NCBI RefSeq assembly: GCF_027943255.1
Contig: NC_072896.1
Coordinates: 33,072,501 to 33,136,500 of the forward strand
Origin: Anastrepha obliqua
Lineage: Eukaryota > Arthropoda > Insecta > Diptera > Tephritidae
Length of the DNA: 64,000 nt
Direction: 5' to 3'
This document shows, piece by piece, positions 1 through 9,905 of this stretch; the first letter of the stretch is position 1; the number at the start of each line of letters is the position of its first letter. The translations under genes were made by a program, and so were the position numbers. The notes under the pieces are model-generated. The model saw only the letters and a program-made list of their open reading frames with translations, ran no database searches and had not been told where the DNA came from.

Positions 1-52
1 CAACAACAACAACAACAACAACAACAACAGAAAACAACAGCAGCAGAAGTAA
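1..52. repeat. (CAA)n/(CAG)n microsatellite at window edge
   Basis: About ten CAA units run into CAG-rich sequence. The left end is cut by the window, so the full length is unknown. It could be a simple microsatellite or the CAA tail of a retroposon, because several repeats in this window end in CAA-type tails. Confidence 0.9.
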
Positions 53-385
53 CACAAACACCAACCATTCGCAATAGCAAGAACAAAAATGCTGAACTGC
101 GAGGAGCAAAGCAACAGCTATGGGGTACCAACGCACAAAGAGTTCCCCGTCTTCTCACACCACCCAATCTCTTCAAGAGCCTTGCATACATAAATGCCTG
201 CGAAAGGCGCTCTACGGGCTGTGTGTGCCTATGTAGTTATGACCTACAGTTTGCTTTGTTGTTGTTGTTTTCTTGCGCTACTGCAGGGCAAACGCCGCGC
301 TAAGAGACTCAGGTGCGTTTGTTGAATTGGGTGGGTTAGTTTTATGATTAGGGAATGCCGTTGTACGGTGGTTCATTCTCAAGCA
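53..385. other. Unique-looking non-coding stretch
   Basis: No gene, RNA or mobile-element signature is visible. Composition is less AT-rich than the satellite that follows. It is probably intergenic or intronic sequence. Confidence 0.5.
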
Positions 386-870
386 AAGATGTATGGATTT
401 AAAATGCATTGAAAACGGAAAACAAATATTTTGAAATGAGGAAAATTTGTTTTGAAGATTTCACTTGATTTTCTATGTTAACATAGATGCATTAAAAATG
501 TAAATTAATTTTTTCGCCTGATTTTCAACATTTCGTGTTGAATGCATTAAAAATTTAAATCAAACTTTTTGATTTAAAAAATTTTAAATTTCGTGGTGAA
601 TGCATTAAAATTGTAATTCAAACTTTTTGGTTTAAAAAATTAAATTTTTTTTTTATATTATTTTTCGCCCGATTTTCAATATTTTGTGTTGAATGCATTA
701 AAAATTTAAATCAAACTTTTTGAGTTGGAAATTTTGCAGTTTTTTCTTAATATTTCAGTTGATTTTCAATATTGGATGCACTAAAAATTCAAATATAACT
801 TTTTGAGTAGCGAGCTGTTAAAATTTTTTTAATTGAATGCACTCAAAATGTAAAAAACCATCCTTTTGAT

Positions 871-1607
871 TTAAGGGGTTAGTCTACTTTGTCACTTTAA
901 AATTTTTCAATTTTTTTTTTTGCATAATTTGAAAGTATATATATCCAGAAATATTGTGTAAAAATTTTAAGAAAATCCGAGCACTCTAACTATTTTTTTT
1001 TTACCTGAACATCATTTCGTCTACCTGCGCGTATAGCGTGCATTAAAAACTTTAAACGCGTTTTTCTCAAAACAACGTTTTCAAAATCTAGCTCCACTGT
1101 ATCTCAAAAACTAATCAACCGATTTTCATAAAATTTGGATCACCTATTCTAGACATAATTTGCACCAAATTGACGCTCGGGGGTTTTGAAATTTTAAATT
1201 TTTACTATATATTTTTTTTAAATATGCGAAAAAAAAACCGTTCTATCAAAAATTTTCCATTTTTATCAGCCATTTTTTTTGTCTTCATTAAAACCTAATA
1301 ACCGAGGGTCATTTTGTAGCCAGTATCTTACTGAATCTGAAACATTTTGATTTTTTTGTTTCAGACAAGCCGTTCTTGAGTTCTGATGGAGCTGCCTCAC
1401 CAACCCATGTTTGAGACGTTACGCTTCACTGCTATTTTTTTACTAAAAATACTATAAAATTGAATAAAAAAAAATTTATTTCTGAATTTTAAGACTTTAT
1501 TTAATAAATCAAACAAATGTTATATTACTATCATTTATAGTTTTCTCAAAAAAAAAATCACGAATATAGCCTTTTTTTCGAGTCTCCAAAGTAGACTGAC
1601 CCCTTAA
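871..1607. mobile_element. MITE with TTAA target site and TTAAGGGG termini (copy 1)
   Basis: The ends are inverted repeats: the left starts TTAAGGGGTTAGTCTACTT and the right, read in reverse complement, starts TTAAGGGGTCAGTCTACTT. Flanking satellite reads continuously across one TTAA once the element is removed (TTTGAT-TTAA-AAAATG), so TTAA was duplicated on insertion. That is the behaviour of piggyBac-type elements. The 737-bp body has no long ORF, so it is non-autonomous. The interior shares short AT-rich motifs (AAACGCGTTTTTCTCAAAA-like) with other parts of the window. The superfamily is inferred from the target site only. Confidence 0.85.
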
Positions 1608-3471
1608 AAAATGTATCATTTTTTTAATATTGAATGCGTTAAAAATTGAAATCAAACTTTTTGAATTAAAAAGCGATTTTTATTAATATTTCACTTGCTT
1701 TTAGACATTCAATATTGAATGTATTAAAAAAAATATGATAAAAAATTTTGTTTTTGGAATATTTTACTTGATTTTCAATACTGGATGCACTAAACATCAA
1801 ACCTTTTGAAAATGCATTTGAAACAACCAAACTTATGTAAAAAATTGTAAAGATTTTTTTTTCAATTGGATGCACTCAAAATTTAAATCAAAGCTTTTTG
1901 TTTAGAAAAATTTGAACTTTTTTTTGATATATCAATTAAAAATTACATTTTCATTAAAAATTGAAATCAATATTTTTGAGGAGAAAACTGTTAAACATTT
2001 CTTTAATTGAATGCCTTCAAAATATAAATCAAACTTTTGATTTAAAAATTTTCAATTTTTTTTAATATTTCGCTTGAAATGGAATATTTCGGTTGAATGC
2101 ATTAAAATTTGAATCAAAAATTTTTGAGTTAGAAACTATCGATTTTTTTTTTAATATTTCACTTAATTTTAGACGATGTTTTTTTTTTAATTTTACTTGG
2201 TTTTCAATATTGGATGCACGAAAAATTCAAATTAAACTTTTTGATTTGAAAATTGTTAAGATTTTTTTTAATTGAATGCACTCGAAATATAAATCAAACT
2301 TTTGGTTTAAAAAATTTTCAATTTTAATATTTCGCCTGATTTTCAATGTTCATGTTGAATGCATTAAAAATTTAAATCAAACTTTTTGATCGAAAAACTT
2401 TTCAATTTTTCTTTCATATTTCGCCTGATTTTCAATATTTCGTATTGAATGCATTAAAATTTTAAATCCAACTTTTTGAGCAGAAAATTGTTAAATTTTT
2501 TTTTTCAATATTTCACGTTGAATTCATTTAAAATTCAAAGCCAACTTTTTGATTTAAAAAATGTTGGATATATTTTCAATTTTTTTTTAATATTTCACTT
2601 GATTTCCAATATTTCGTTTGAATGTTAATCAAATTTTTTGATTCATAAAAATAAAAATGCATTAAAAATTTAAATCAAAATTTTTTGAATTAAAAATAAT
2701 TTTTTGGTTATTTCGCTTGATTTTCAATATTGGATACGCGAAAATTTCAAATTAAACTTTTTGAATTGAAAATTATTAATAATTTTATGTTTACTTGAAT
2801 GCCCTCCAAATATAAATCAAAATTTAGATTTAAAAAATTTAAAATTTTTTTTTTTAATTTCGCCTGATTTTCATTATTTTGGTTGAATGCATTAAAAATT
2901 TGACTACAATTTTTTGATTGAAAACATTTAAAATTTCGTGTTGAATGCATTAAAAATTTAAATCAAAATTTTTTGAATTAAAAATAATTTTTTGGTTATT
3001 TCGCTTGATTTTCAATATTGGATACGCGGAAATTTCAAATTAAACTTTTTGGAATTTTTGAGTTTTGAAAATGCACTCAGACTGTATATTAAACTTTTTG
3101 AGTTAGGAAATATAGAATTTTTTTTTTGCTAATATTTCGCTTGATTTTATTAGACAGTCAATATTGAATGCTCTAAAAAAAGTTGAAAAAAACTTTTTTC
3201 TTTGAATACTTCAGTTGATTTTCAATATGCCATATTGAATACACTCAATATATAATCATATTTTTTGACTTAAAAAATTCCATTTTTTTTTTTATTTTGT
3301 TGAATATTCCACCTCATTTTCAATATTCAATTTTGAATGGATTAAAAATTTAAATCAAACTTTCTGACTTGAGAAGCATATTTTTTTTTTTTTTTTTGAG
3401 AATATTTCACTTGATTTTCACTATTTCATATGGAATGCACCAAAGGAATATTAATAATAATAATTTTAATA

Positions 3472-3742
3472 TATCGTCCCCTTAGTATTAAAATAGCCTA
3501 TAAATTTTTTGATGTTTTGAGAAAATGAATTTCAAACTTTTTGTCGAAAGTAGCTCTCACTCAAATCTCGTTATGTCTGTAAATATTTATTATTTTTTGA
3601 CTGACGTTTTGACCCACTTTGTGGAACTAGAATTTGACAAAGTTTTGACCACATATAAAATCGACGATGGAGAATCCAAAAATTTAAAAAAAAAGTAATA
3701 GCCTATGAGCACATAGGCTATTGTTATACTAAGGGGACGATA
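3472..3742. mobile_element. Short MITE with about 28-bp TIRs, TA target
   Basis: A 271-bp element has near-perfect inverted ends: TCGTCCCCTTAGTAT on the left matches the reverse complement of ATACTAAGGGGACGA on the right, and the match continues inward through AATAGCCTAT with two differences. It sits between TA dinucleotides inside the satellite. There is no coding capacity. TA duplication suggests mobilisation by a Tc1/mariner-type transposase; the partner is not identified. Confidence 0.85.
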
Positions 3743-4054
3743 TAATCATATTTTTTGACTCGTGAAAAATTGAATTTTTTTTAGTTCTGTGGAACATTTC
3801 ACTCGATTTTTCAGTATTCATATTGAATGCACTAAAAGTTTTAATGAAATTTTTTGATAAAAATTTAGATATCAACAAATCTATGAAATTACAAGTCATC
3901 TAGGCTGTGGCACCATTCTGTTGCAAGCATTATTTGCCTGAATTGATATTTTCATTCTTTTCAAAAGAAAAGTTGTTTGAAATTATGACCTATCAATTAC
4001 ATCTTTGGCACCAACATAAGTTCAGCAACAGTAGCAACCGATGATGCGACTTAT

Positions 4055-4390
4055 ATATATGTATATAAATAATAAATATAATTGGCGCGTACACCCTTTT
4101 TGGGTGTTTGGCCGAGCTCCTCCTCCTATTTGTGGTGTGCGTCTTGATGTTGTTCCATAAATGGAGGGACCTACAGTTTTAAGCCGACTCCGAACGGCAG
4201 ATATTTTTTATGAGGAGCTTTTTTATGGCAGAAATACACTCGGAGGTTTGCCATTGCCTGCCGAGAGGCGACCGCTATTAGAAAAATGTTTTTCTTTATT
4301 TTAGTGTTTCACCGAGATTCGAACCTACGTTCTCTCTGTGATTTCCGAATGGTAGTCACGCACCAACCCATTCGGCTTCGGCGGCCGCCA
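4055..4390 (-). mobile_element. tRNA-derived SINE (family A), near full length
   Basis: Read on the minus strand, the element opens with a tRNA-like head: a GTAGCCGAATGG A-box region and a GGTTCGAATCTCGG B box, the internal RNA polymerase III promoter. A conserved body follows (CGACCGC, CAATGGCAAACCTCCGAG, CATAAAAAATATCTGCCGTT, GAGCTCGGCCAAACACCC). It ends in GTACGCGCCAATT plus an AT-rich tail, which lies at the low-coordinate side here. At least eight whole or partial copies occur in this window. It is not a functional tRNA gene: there is no acceptor-stem pairing and a long non-tRNA body follows. Confidence 0.9.
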
Positions 4391-5086
4391 TTGACCTTTA
4401 CTCAGACTATTTATCTATTTCCAATCAGTTAAAGATATTCTCAAAATGACCAATTTTATCATTCGAAAAGCGTTGATTTGAAAAACACTTGCAAATTATA
4501 TTTGGGCGAGGATTTTTACAATTTCTACACGTTGTTGGCTCGCATAATTCGGCATGACGCAACTTGTCGACCACAAACGCTATGCGATCAATATAAAAGT
4601 ATTGCGCTAAAAAAAAAATACAACTTCTTTTTTTGCATTTTCTTAAAGTATAAATATTGTGAAAATTTCAAGTGAATCAATCCGACAAATACTTTTCGAG
4701 TTATTCAACAATTAACAAAGGGCTCTCGGGCGCTTGGAGCTCGATAGCAAAACTTTAAACGCATTTTGCTTAACTTAAAAACCGCTTGGTAGATTTTAAT
4801 AAAATTTATACTGCTTTCGAAATACATAAAAACTCGTGCCTGTTCGAAGGCTTTTTTTCCAAAATTTCGATTTTTTTTTAACATTTAATTGTCGGTTTCT
4901 TTCACGAAAATCTGAAAAATATTTCCTGAAGTATGGGACCTGTTAATTTTGAAAAACAAATCGATCAGACACAAGATTATCTATTAATAAAACTAATTTC
5001 TCTTGTCCGATTGATTTTAGATGAATCTCCAAGGACTTGTGATGATCACCGCAAGGGACCTCTTGAGAAACGGGATCTACACAAAC
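4391..5086. other. AT-rich sequence, possible old TTAA-element remnant
   Basis: No intact gene is visible. The stretch around 4660-5086 has motifs reminiscent of the interior of the TTAA MITEs (AAACTTTAAACGCATTTT, TAGATTTTAATAAAATTT), but I see no clear terminal repeats. It is the target that was hit by the LINE at 5101-5497, and it continues after 5511. Confidence 0.35.
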
Positions 5087-5100
5087 AGCGATAACTTTTA

Positions 5101-5497
5101 GGTTAGGTTAAATGGCTGCCCTAGCTTAGGGCACACTTGGACGAATATTTAAAATTCGTCCGTTGAGATGCCATACAGGGGAGAGGAGAAAGGAGAAGGA
5201 AAGGAAGAAGGAGCCTTGGGATTAGGGACGATGATGACGATGCATTTTACTACGGCGCCGACGGTGGCTGATTGGCGTTCGTAATTAGCCGCATCAAGCT
5301 ACTGATGAACATCACCAAATTGGTGATATTTAGACCCGCTATATCCGCAGGCGCAGACCACAGGTTCTTAAGGGAACCCCAATCCTCTCATTTCGCGACG
5401 AAACAGTCTCCAAAGTTCCCAGTCTAGCCAGCTCATCGGCCCAGCAGTAGCCCTCTATGCCGCTTTGACCGGGAATCCAAATGATAACTGATAACAA
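5101..5497 (-). mobile_element. 5'-truncated LINE 3' end (RNase H-bearing family) with target duplication
   Basis: Minus-strand translation gives the end of a retroelement RNase H domain (IIWIPGQSGIEGYCWADELA, cf. the family motif PGHSGIEGN.ADELA). It continues through a 3' UTR ending CCATTTAACCTAACC at 5101. The 14-base sequence AGCGATAACTTTTA occurs at 5087-5100 and again at 5498-5511, directly flanking the insert. That is the expected target-site duplication of target-primed reverse transcription with 5' truncation. A homologous fragment lies at 26998-27735. Confidence 0.88.
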
Positions 5498-5511
5498 AGC
5501 GATAACTTTTA

Positions 5512-5959
5512 CAAATATTAATTTTTTTTTTTTTTTGAAATTTTGCTAAGCTTAAGTCGAAACATGATGTATTAATGCTATGTTTTTATTCTTGTAAAAT
5601 AAAGCAACTGACTAGCAAAAAAGTAATGTTGAAAACCATCATTTTTTCGGGCCTCTGACTATCCCTAACCCCATAATGAAAAACAAAGATTTTTCAAGAA
5701 ATTGATATCTTATTCCAATAACAAAACTGCTGCAAGCATCTGCAGGCATATTGCATGCGAATTTGTAATAAAGCTTGCTAACTGCACGTACAAAGAAGTA
5801 CTTATTTACTAAATTATGACACAATACCAGTAATTTGATTTTATATTTTCTCCTCTGAACATATTTTAATAATTCACGTTTGGTTCACTATTTACCTTGT
5901 GGCACTTCACTGTAAGCCACCTCCTCGAAAATGCTTTCAAACTGCTGCTGTGTATATAC
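5512..5959. other. AT-rich non-coding stretch
   Basis: Continuation of the LINE target, then unique-looking sequence. No gene or RNA is recognised; short ORFs lack coding signatures. Confidence 0.4.
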
Positions 5960-6737
5960 TAGGGATGTCAGTCCTGGAATGCCGGGATCACGGTATATTG
6001 AAGTGTTGAAAGTCCCGATACTGGTGGAAAATAATCCCGAAATTTTCGGAATTTGAATTTTTTTTTCTTGTTCACTCATCTCGGGAGCATAGGAGCTCGA
6101 CAAGACTTGTCTTGGGTTGGTTTCGTTAATCTATTTGAATTCTGACAGGGTAGGTGATTAGCATACCGCTATCAGTCCTAAGTAGTGGAAATGCTCACCT
6201 GTTGTTGCTTAGGAACAACGCCTTCTTACTGCTTAGAGCGCCATCTGTGTGTCACATTTTTCAGGCAGAAGGATCGCACAGATGGTTGTGGACTTCGCTA
6301 AAGTGGTAAGTCTGCGCTTTGCCGCGGCTTTTTAACAGTCACAATGCAAATAATGCGCTGACTATTGTGTGGGAGTAAGGACGTAAAGGATGGAAAGGAT
6401 ACGTTTTTGGGTTTGAGGAATGAGATTTTTTTGTTTTAGAAACAGGGTAAGTAGGTAAATTTGGAAAAGTGCGTGGACCGTGCTTTACGTGAGATTCGAA
6501 CCCACTACCGCGGGGATGGCAGGCTAGTGCACTTACGCTAGACTACCGAGGCCGCGGGGATTCGAAATAGGGCATATAAAATGAAGCCAAAAATAGTTCC
6601 ATTTTATAGGAAAAACAAAGTTGTGGCAAAAAAATAAATATATAAATTTCAGGACTTATTCCGTGATCTCGGTAATGTGATAACGCCTTTCGGAAAATCC
6701 CGGGATCGCAAAATTAAAAAAAAAATTTGCATCCTTA
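5960..6737. mobile_element. hAT-like non-autonomous element interrupted by a SINE
   Basis: The left end reads TAGGGATGTCAGTCC and the right end in reverse complement reads TAAGGATG. Both carry an internal CCGGGATC or CCCGGGAT motif. The flanking octamers GTATATAC (5952-5959) and GTATGCAC (6738-6745) match at 6 of 8 positions, fitting the 8-bp duplication of hAT elements. A 71-codon open frame on the minus strand (5888-6103) crosses the left end and has no recognisable domain. The interior is broken by a second type of SINE. The hAT assignment rests on end and flank pattern only. Confidence 0.5.
6146..6562 (-). mobile_element. Second tRNA-derived SINE (family B)
   Basis: On the minus strand the 5' end reads GCGGCCTCGGTAGTCTAGC, an A-box-like block. 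It is followed by CACTAGCCTGCCATCCCCGC and a B box GTGGGTTCGAATCTCACG. This is a tRNA-like head different from SINE family A. The remaining roughly 300 bases are a non-tRNA body ending near GACAGGGTAGG. Only one copy is visible in the window. The 3' boundary is approximate and no clear target duplication was found. Confidence 0.65.
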
Positions 6738-7846
6738 GTATGCACAATTGTATTTATGAGAATGTAAATGTATGCGTGTAGGTGCAGGCACAATAAAACC
6801 AGCGCCAAATGAGCGAAATGAAATGTAAGTAATTTAGAAATAATAATGAGACTCATTCGCACAAACAAATACATGAACGCCGAGGTAAAGGCACACCGAC
6901 CGACGCACGCACGCACGCACGCAAGGCAGGCAATAATACAATGGCGGAGAGCGCAACGCACACACACATGCACAAATATAAGCAGTGTGCATATGCAACA
7001 GTGGCAGGCGCCGAGCATCGTTTCCGCTGTAGACACTTGCATAAAAAACAAGTACGCACACGCACAAACCCAAACATACATACACACGAACAGAGTTTCA
7101 CGCACACATAGCGCACAACCAAGCGAACGTGTTAAAAAAACAAAGACTACAACACAACTACATAGAAGGCCTCAGCATCAGTGACAGTGTCAGACATTAC
7201 GCTTTTGTAGCATACATTAAGGCGCTACGTAAGCAGGCTAGCAAGCCGCCTGACGGCAGAAAAGTGAACCTCATCTGTTTTGACAAACATTGCGGATATA
7301 AAAAGGATCAAATACTCATTTTGGTGTGTTAGCGCAAGCTCCAATTGCTTGCCATTTACCATTTGCACACCACCCCGCACTCTGTTGCGCCCCGCACTCG
7401 GGTTTGGGAAAAAGCGCAAATTCAGGCAAGGGAGAATACGCAATGTACAATGTTATCTTCAGTTTGATATTTGTGCAATGTGTGTTAGTGTGCAGTGCCA
7501 GTTGATAACTGTTGCATATTTGAATGGTTGCCAAGCATTTCGAATTCGCGATTACTTTCTAAAGAATTGAATTTAATTTGCACAGTTTTTTCCCTTGCAG
7601 CAAGAAAACAATTGAGTTCATGCAATTTTAAAGAGATTGAAATGGTAGCATTTTTTCCAGTTGCATAACTACCATTTAAGTGTATGAAATTGGTATGGAA
7701 GTGGTGGTGCCGGAGATGTGTGCCATTTGGAAAATTCGCACTAACGCAATGGCAGGTTGGCATGAAATCGTGAAGCTTTAAACTCTTAGTTAGTAAGTAC
7801 AAACATGAATATTTGAATTCATAAATACACTGCTTTTACATATTTA
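6738..7846. other. Non-coding region with an (ACGC)n microsatellite
   Basis: ACGC repeats lie at about 6900-6922, followed by CACACA/CATACA-rich DNA to 7110. Overlapping ORFs on both strands here are by-products of this low-complexity sequence. The stretch 7130-7846 looks unique and shows no recognised feature. Confidence 0.55.
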
Positions 7847-8562
7847 CAGGGTTTGATTGAAATGTAATGAGCCTTATTTTTTTTAAGCAGTTTTATTAAA
7901 CCTTTTGGCTTATACAACTAATATTCTTCAAAATAGGACCATTGAGCGTCAATACACCGCTGGTAGTGGTCCTTCCACTGCAGGAAACATTTTTTGAGCT
8001 CATCCGCCGGAATCGCGTTCAATTCGGCTGTCACAGTTTTTTGGATCACCTCGATGGAGTCGAAACGCCTCCCCTTCAGCTTTCTTTTCAGGCGCAGGAA
8101 CAAGAAGAAGTCCGGAGGGGACAGGTCTGGGCTGTAGGGAGGGTGGGAAAGCACCGGAACCCCCATATTGGCCAACGCAGAGGTGCAGAGGAAGGCGGTA
8201 TGCGCCGGCGCATTCTCGTGATGAAGGGTCAATTGTTGACGAGGTCGGGCCAAACCCGGGCGACGCGGTTTTCAGCCGAAGGAGCACTTCTTTGTAATAT
8301 GCCGCGTTTACAGTGCTTCCTGGAGGTACAAACTCCTTGTGGACGATGCTTCGAGAGTCGAAAAACATGATCAGCTCCATTTTCGCCACTGCAAAATCCT
8401 AACACACTTTTAAAACATCTTTCAGGCGCGGAGCGATGTTGACTGCACCGCTGTCGCCAGCGAACTGGGACCGGTTTCTAGTAGAAGGGGAAGGTCTAAC
8501 GATCATTTTTCCTCACCAGCCGATTCGGTTGATCGCTTGGCAGACTCTCCGCGCGGGAAGGA
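7847..8562 (-). mobile_element. mariner (DD34D) remnant, C-terminal half
   Basis: The terminal repeat CAGGGTTTGATTGAAATG follows a TA at 7845-7846. Minus-strand translation gives the mariner catalytic half: FFDSRSIVHKEFVPPGSTVN, then LHHENAPAHTAF, PPYSPDLSPPDFF with 34-residue spacing, and SYFEEY at the C terminus (7918-8253 is open). The second catalytic aspartate is changed to glutamate (HHEN for HHDN), and the N-terminal half and the other terminal repeat are missing, so it is inactive. It belongs to the same family as the deleted copy at 49946-50547. Confidence 0.9.
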
Positions 8563-8628
8563 TTGTGAAAACACAATAAAATAATAATCATAATGGCTTT
8601 ATTGCTTTTCAAAATATCCTCATTGGAA

Positions 8629-8748
8629 GTCAATGCGAGGGTCGTTAGAAAAGTGCGTACAAAAATGAAAACTACTTAATTGTTTGGGACAAACCTTTTT
8701 TTATTTTTTGACGTAGTCTCATTTTAGAGTTATACACTTCGTTCTTAG
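8629..8748 (-). mobile_element. Terminal fragment of another mariner-like element
   Basis: GGTCGTTAGAAAAGTGCGTAC, followed by TTTTTATTTTTTGACGTAGTCTCATTTTAG and CACTTCGTT (read with small gaps), resembles the 3' end of a mariner element read in reverse. Only about 120 bases remain and there is no ORF, so the assignment is tentative. Confidence 0.4.
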
Positions 8749-8749
8749 G

Positions 8750-9905
8750 ACCTTAACGATGATAAAGGTTAGCAAAGCCCTCCGACCTGACGGGATTCCC
8801 AATATAGCGTTAAAGAAAGCATTACGGTAACCTCCGACCTATTTTTCAGACCTATACACGGCATGCCTTACCGAAGGAAAGTTCCCAGCGAAATGGAAAA
8901 TACAACGACTGGTTTTCCTGCTTAAACTGGATAAACGAACCGACCTACCTCTGTCATACAGACCCCTATGCCTGCTGAACACAGTGAGGAAAGTACTGGA
9001 ACGCATTATCTGCGAACGACTTCAGGAGCATCTAGCAGCTCGGCAGGTCTCTCAGATAACCAATTCGGCTTCCGGAAAGCTAGATCTACGGTCGATGTAA
9101 TAAGAACGGTGGTGGAAATAAGGAACACAGGGCGATATAAGTGCGGGAAGATCGGCAAGAAATTTCTGCGTTGTGATAACCTTCTTCTCCTTCTTAATTG
9201 GCGCGATAACCGCTTACGCGATTTTGGCCGAGTTTACCAAGCGTGTCAGTTGTTTCTTTCTCGTGCTAATCGGCGCCAATTGGACACACCAAGTGAAGCC
9301 AAGTCCTTCTCCACCTGATCTTTCCAACTCACAGGAGGCCTTCCTCTTCCTCTGCTACCACCACCTGGTACCGCAGCGAACTGGCCTAGCATCATCACGG
9401 CCTTCAAAGGTTTCAACGTATCAGCGTACCTTGTCCGTATTATCACCAGTTATCTGAGTGACTGCATTCTGCGGTATGACACTGAAAACGGTCAAAAAAC
9501 GTACAAGGTCTCCGGTGGTGTACCACAAGGATCAGTACTGGGACTAACTTTGTGGAACATCATGTACGATGCAGTTCTGAAGGTGAAGCTTCCGCCAAAC
9601 GCCGAAATTGTGAGATACGCCGATGATATTGTCCTGGTCGTAGTTGATAGGAAACTTGACCACTTGAAGGAAAAGTGCAACGATGGCTTAACAAAGCTAA
9701 GTTACAGTTAGCCGATCACAAAACCGAAGCAATTCTAATAAGTGCTGGAGGGCTGAACATAGGTACTCACCGTATAAGCTCGAAAAAGGCGATCAAATAT
9801 TTTGGGGTCTGGATCGACACAAGACTTTGTTTCAGGCAGCATTTAATAAATGTAAGTTCCAAGGCGGTTTCTGTTAATGATGCCCTGACGCGACTGAACG
9901 AAGAT
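8750..9905 (+). mobile_element. R1/Jockey-type LINE reverse-transcriptase fragment
   Basis: Plus-strand translation gives reverse-transcriptase motifs in order: KALRPDGIPNIALKKA (around 8775), YRPLCLLNTVRKVLERII (around 8958), DNQFGFRKARSTVDVI (around 9054), GGVPQGSVLGLTLWN (around 9510) and the catalytic box RYADDIVLV (around 9610). Frameshifts and stops separate these blocks. An RTE fragment on the opposite strand (about 9182-9384) splits the gene just before NWPSIITAF. The element stops near 9905 where an opposite-strand LINE begins. It is a 5'- and 3'-incomplete pseudogene of a non-LTR retrotransposon. Confidence 0.85.
9182..9384 (-). mobile_element. RTE-clade LINE 3' end inserted in another LINE
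   Basis: The low-coordinate end is CTTCTTCTCCTTCTTAATTGG, the reverse complement of the GAAGAAG-type RTE tail seen at 18466-18494. Minus-strand translation reads VPGGGSRGRGRPPVSWKDQV then EKDLASLGVSNWRRLAR, matching the intact C terminus at 18300-18440. It interrupts the reverse-transcriptase sequence of the LINE at 8750-9905. No clear target duplication is visible. Confidence 0.85.

Larger units (their letters stand above)
386..3871. repeat. Decayed AT-rich tandem repeat (satellite-like)
   Basis: A motif close to TTGAATGCATTAAAAATTTAAATCAAACTTTTTGA, broken here by spacing variation, recurs dozens of times. Neighbouring GAATGCATTAAAAA copies lie at roughly 541, 599, 690, 1631, 2094, 2356 and 2446, typically 60-90 bases apart. 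Between copies sits T-rich sequence with TTTCGCCTGATTTTCAATATT. Units are all in one orientation and strongly diverged, which indicates an old array. Two MITEs (871-1607 and 3472-3742) interrupt it. Short ORFs inside are chance products of AT-rich sequence. Confidence 0.85.

Noticed and set aside
4300..4390. tRNA-like sequence with A and B boxes
   Set aside because: It is the head of a repeated SINE, joined to a conserved non-tRNA body and without acceptor-stem pairing; the same holds for the other SINE heads and for 6480-6562.
6656..7184. Overlapping ORFs of 80-150 codons on both strands
   Set aside because: They arise from ACGC/CACA low-complexity DNA; no domain and no splice context.
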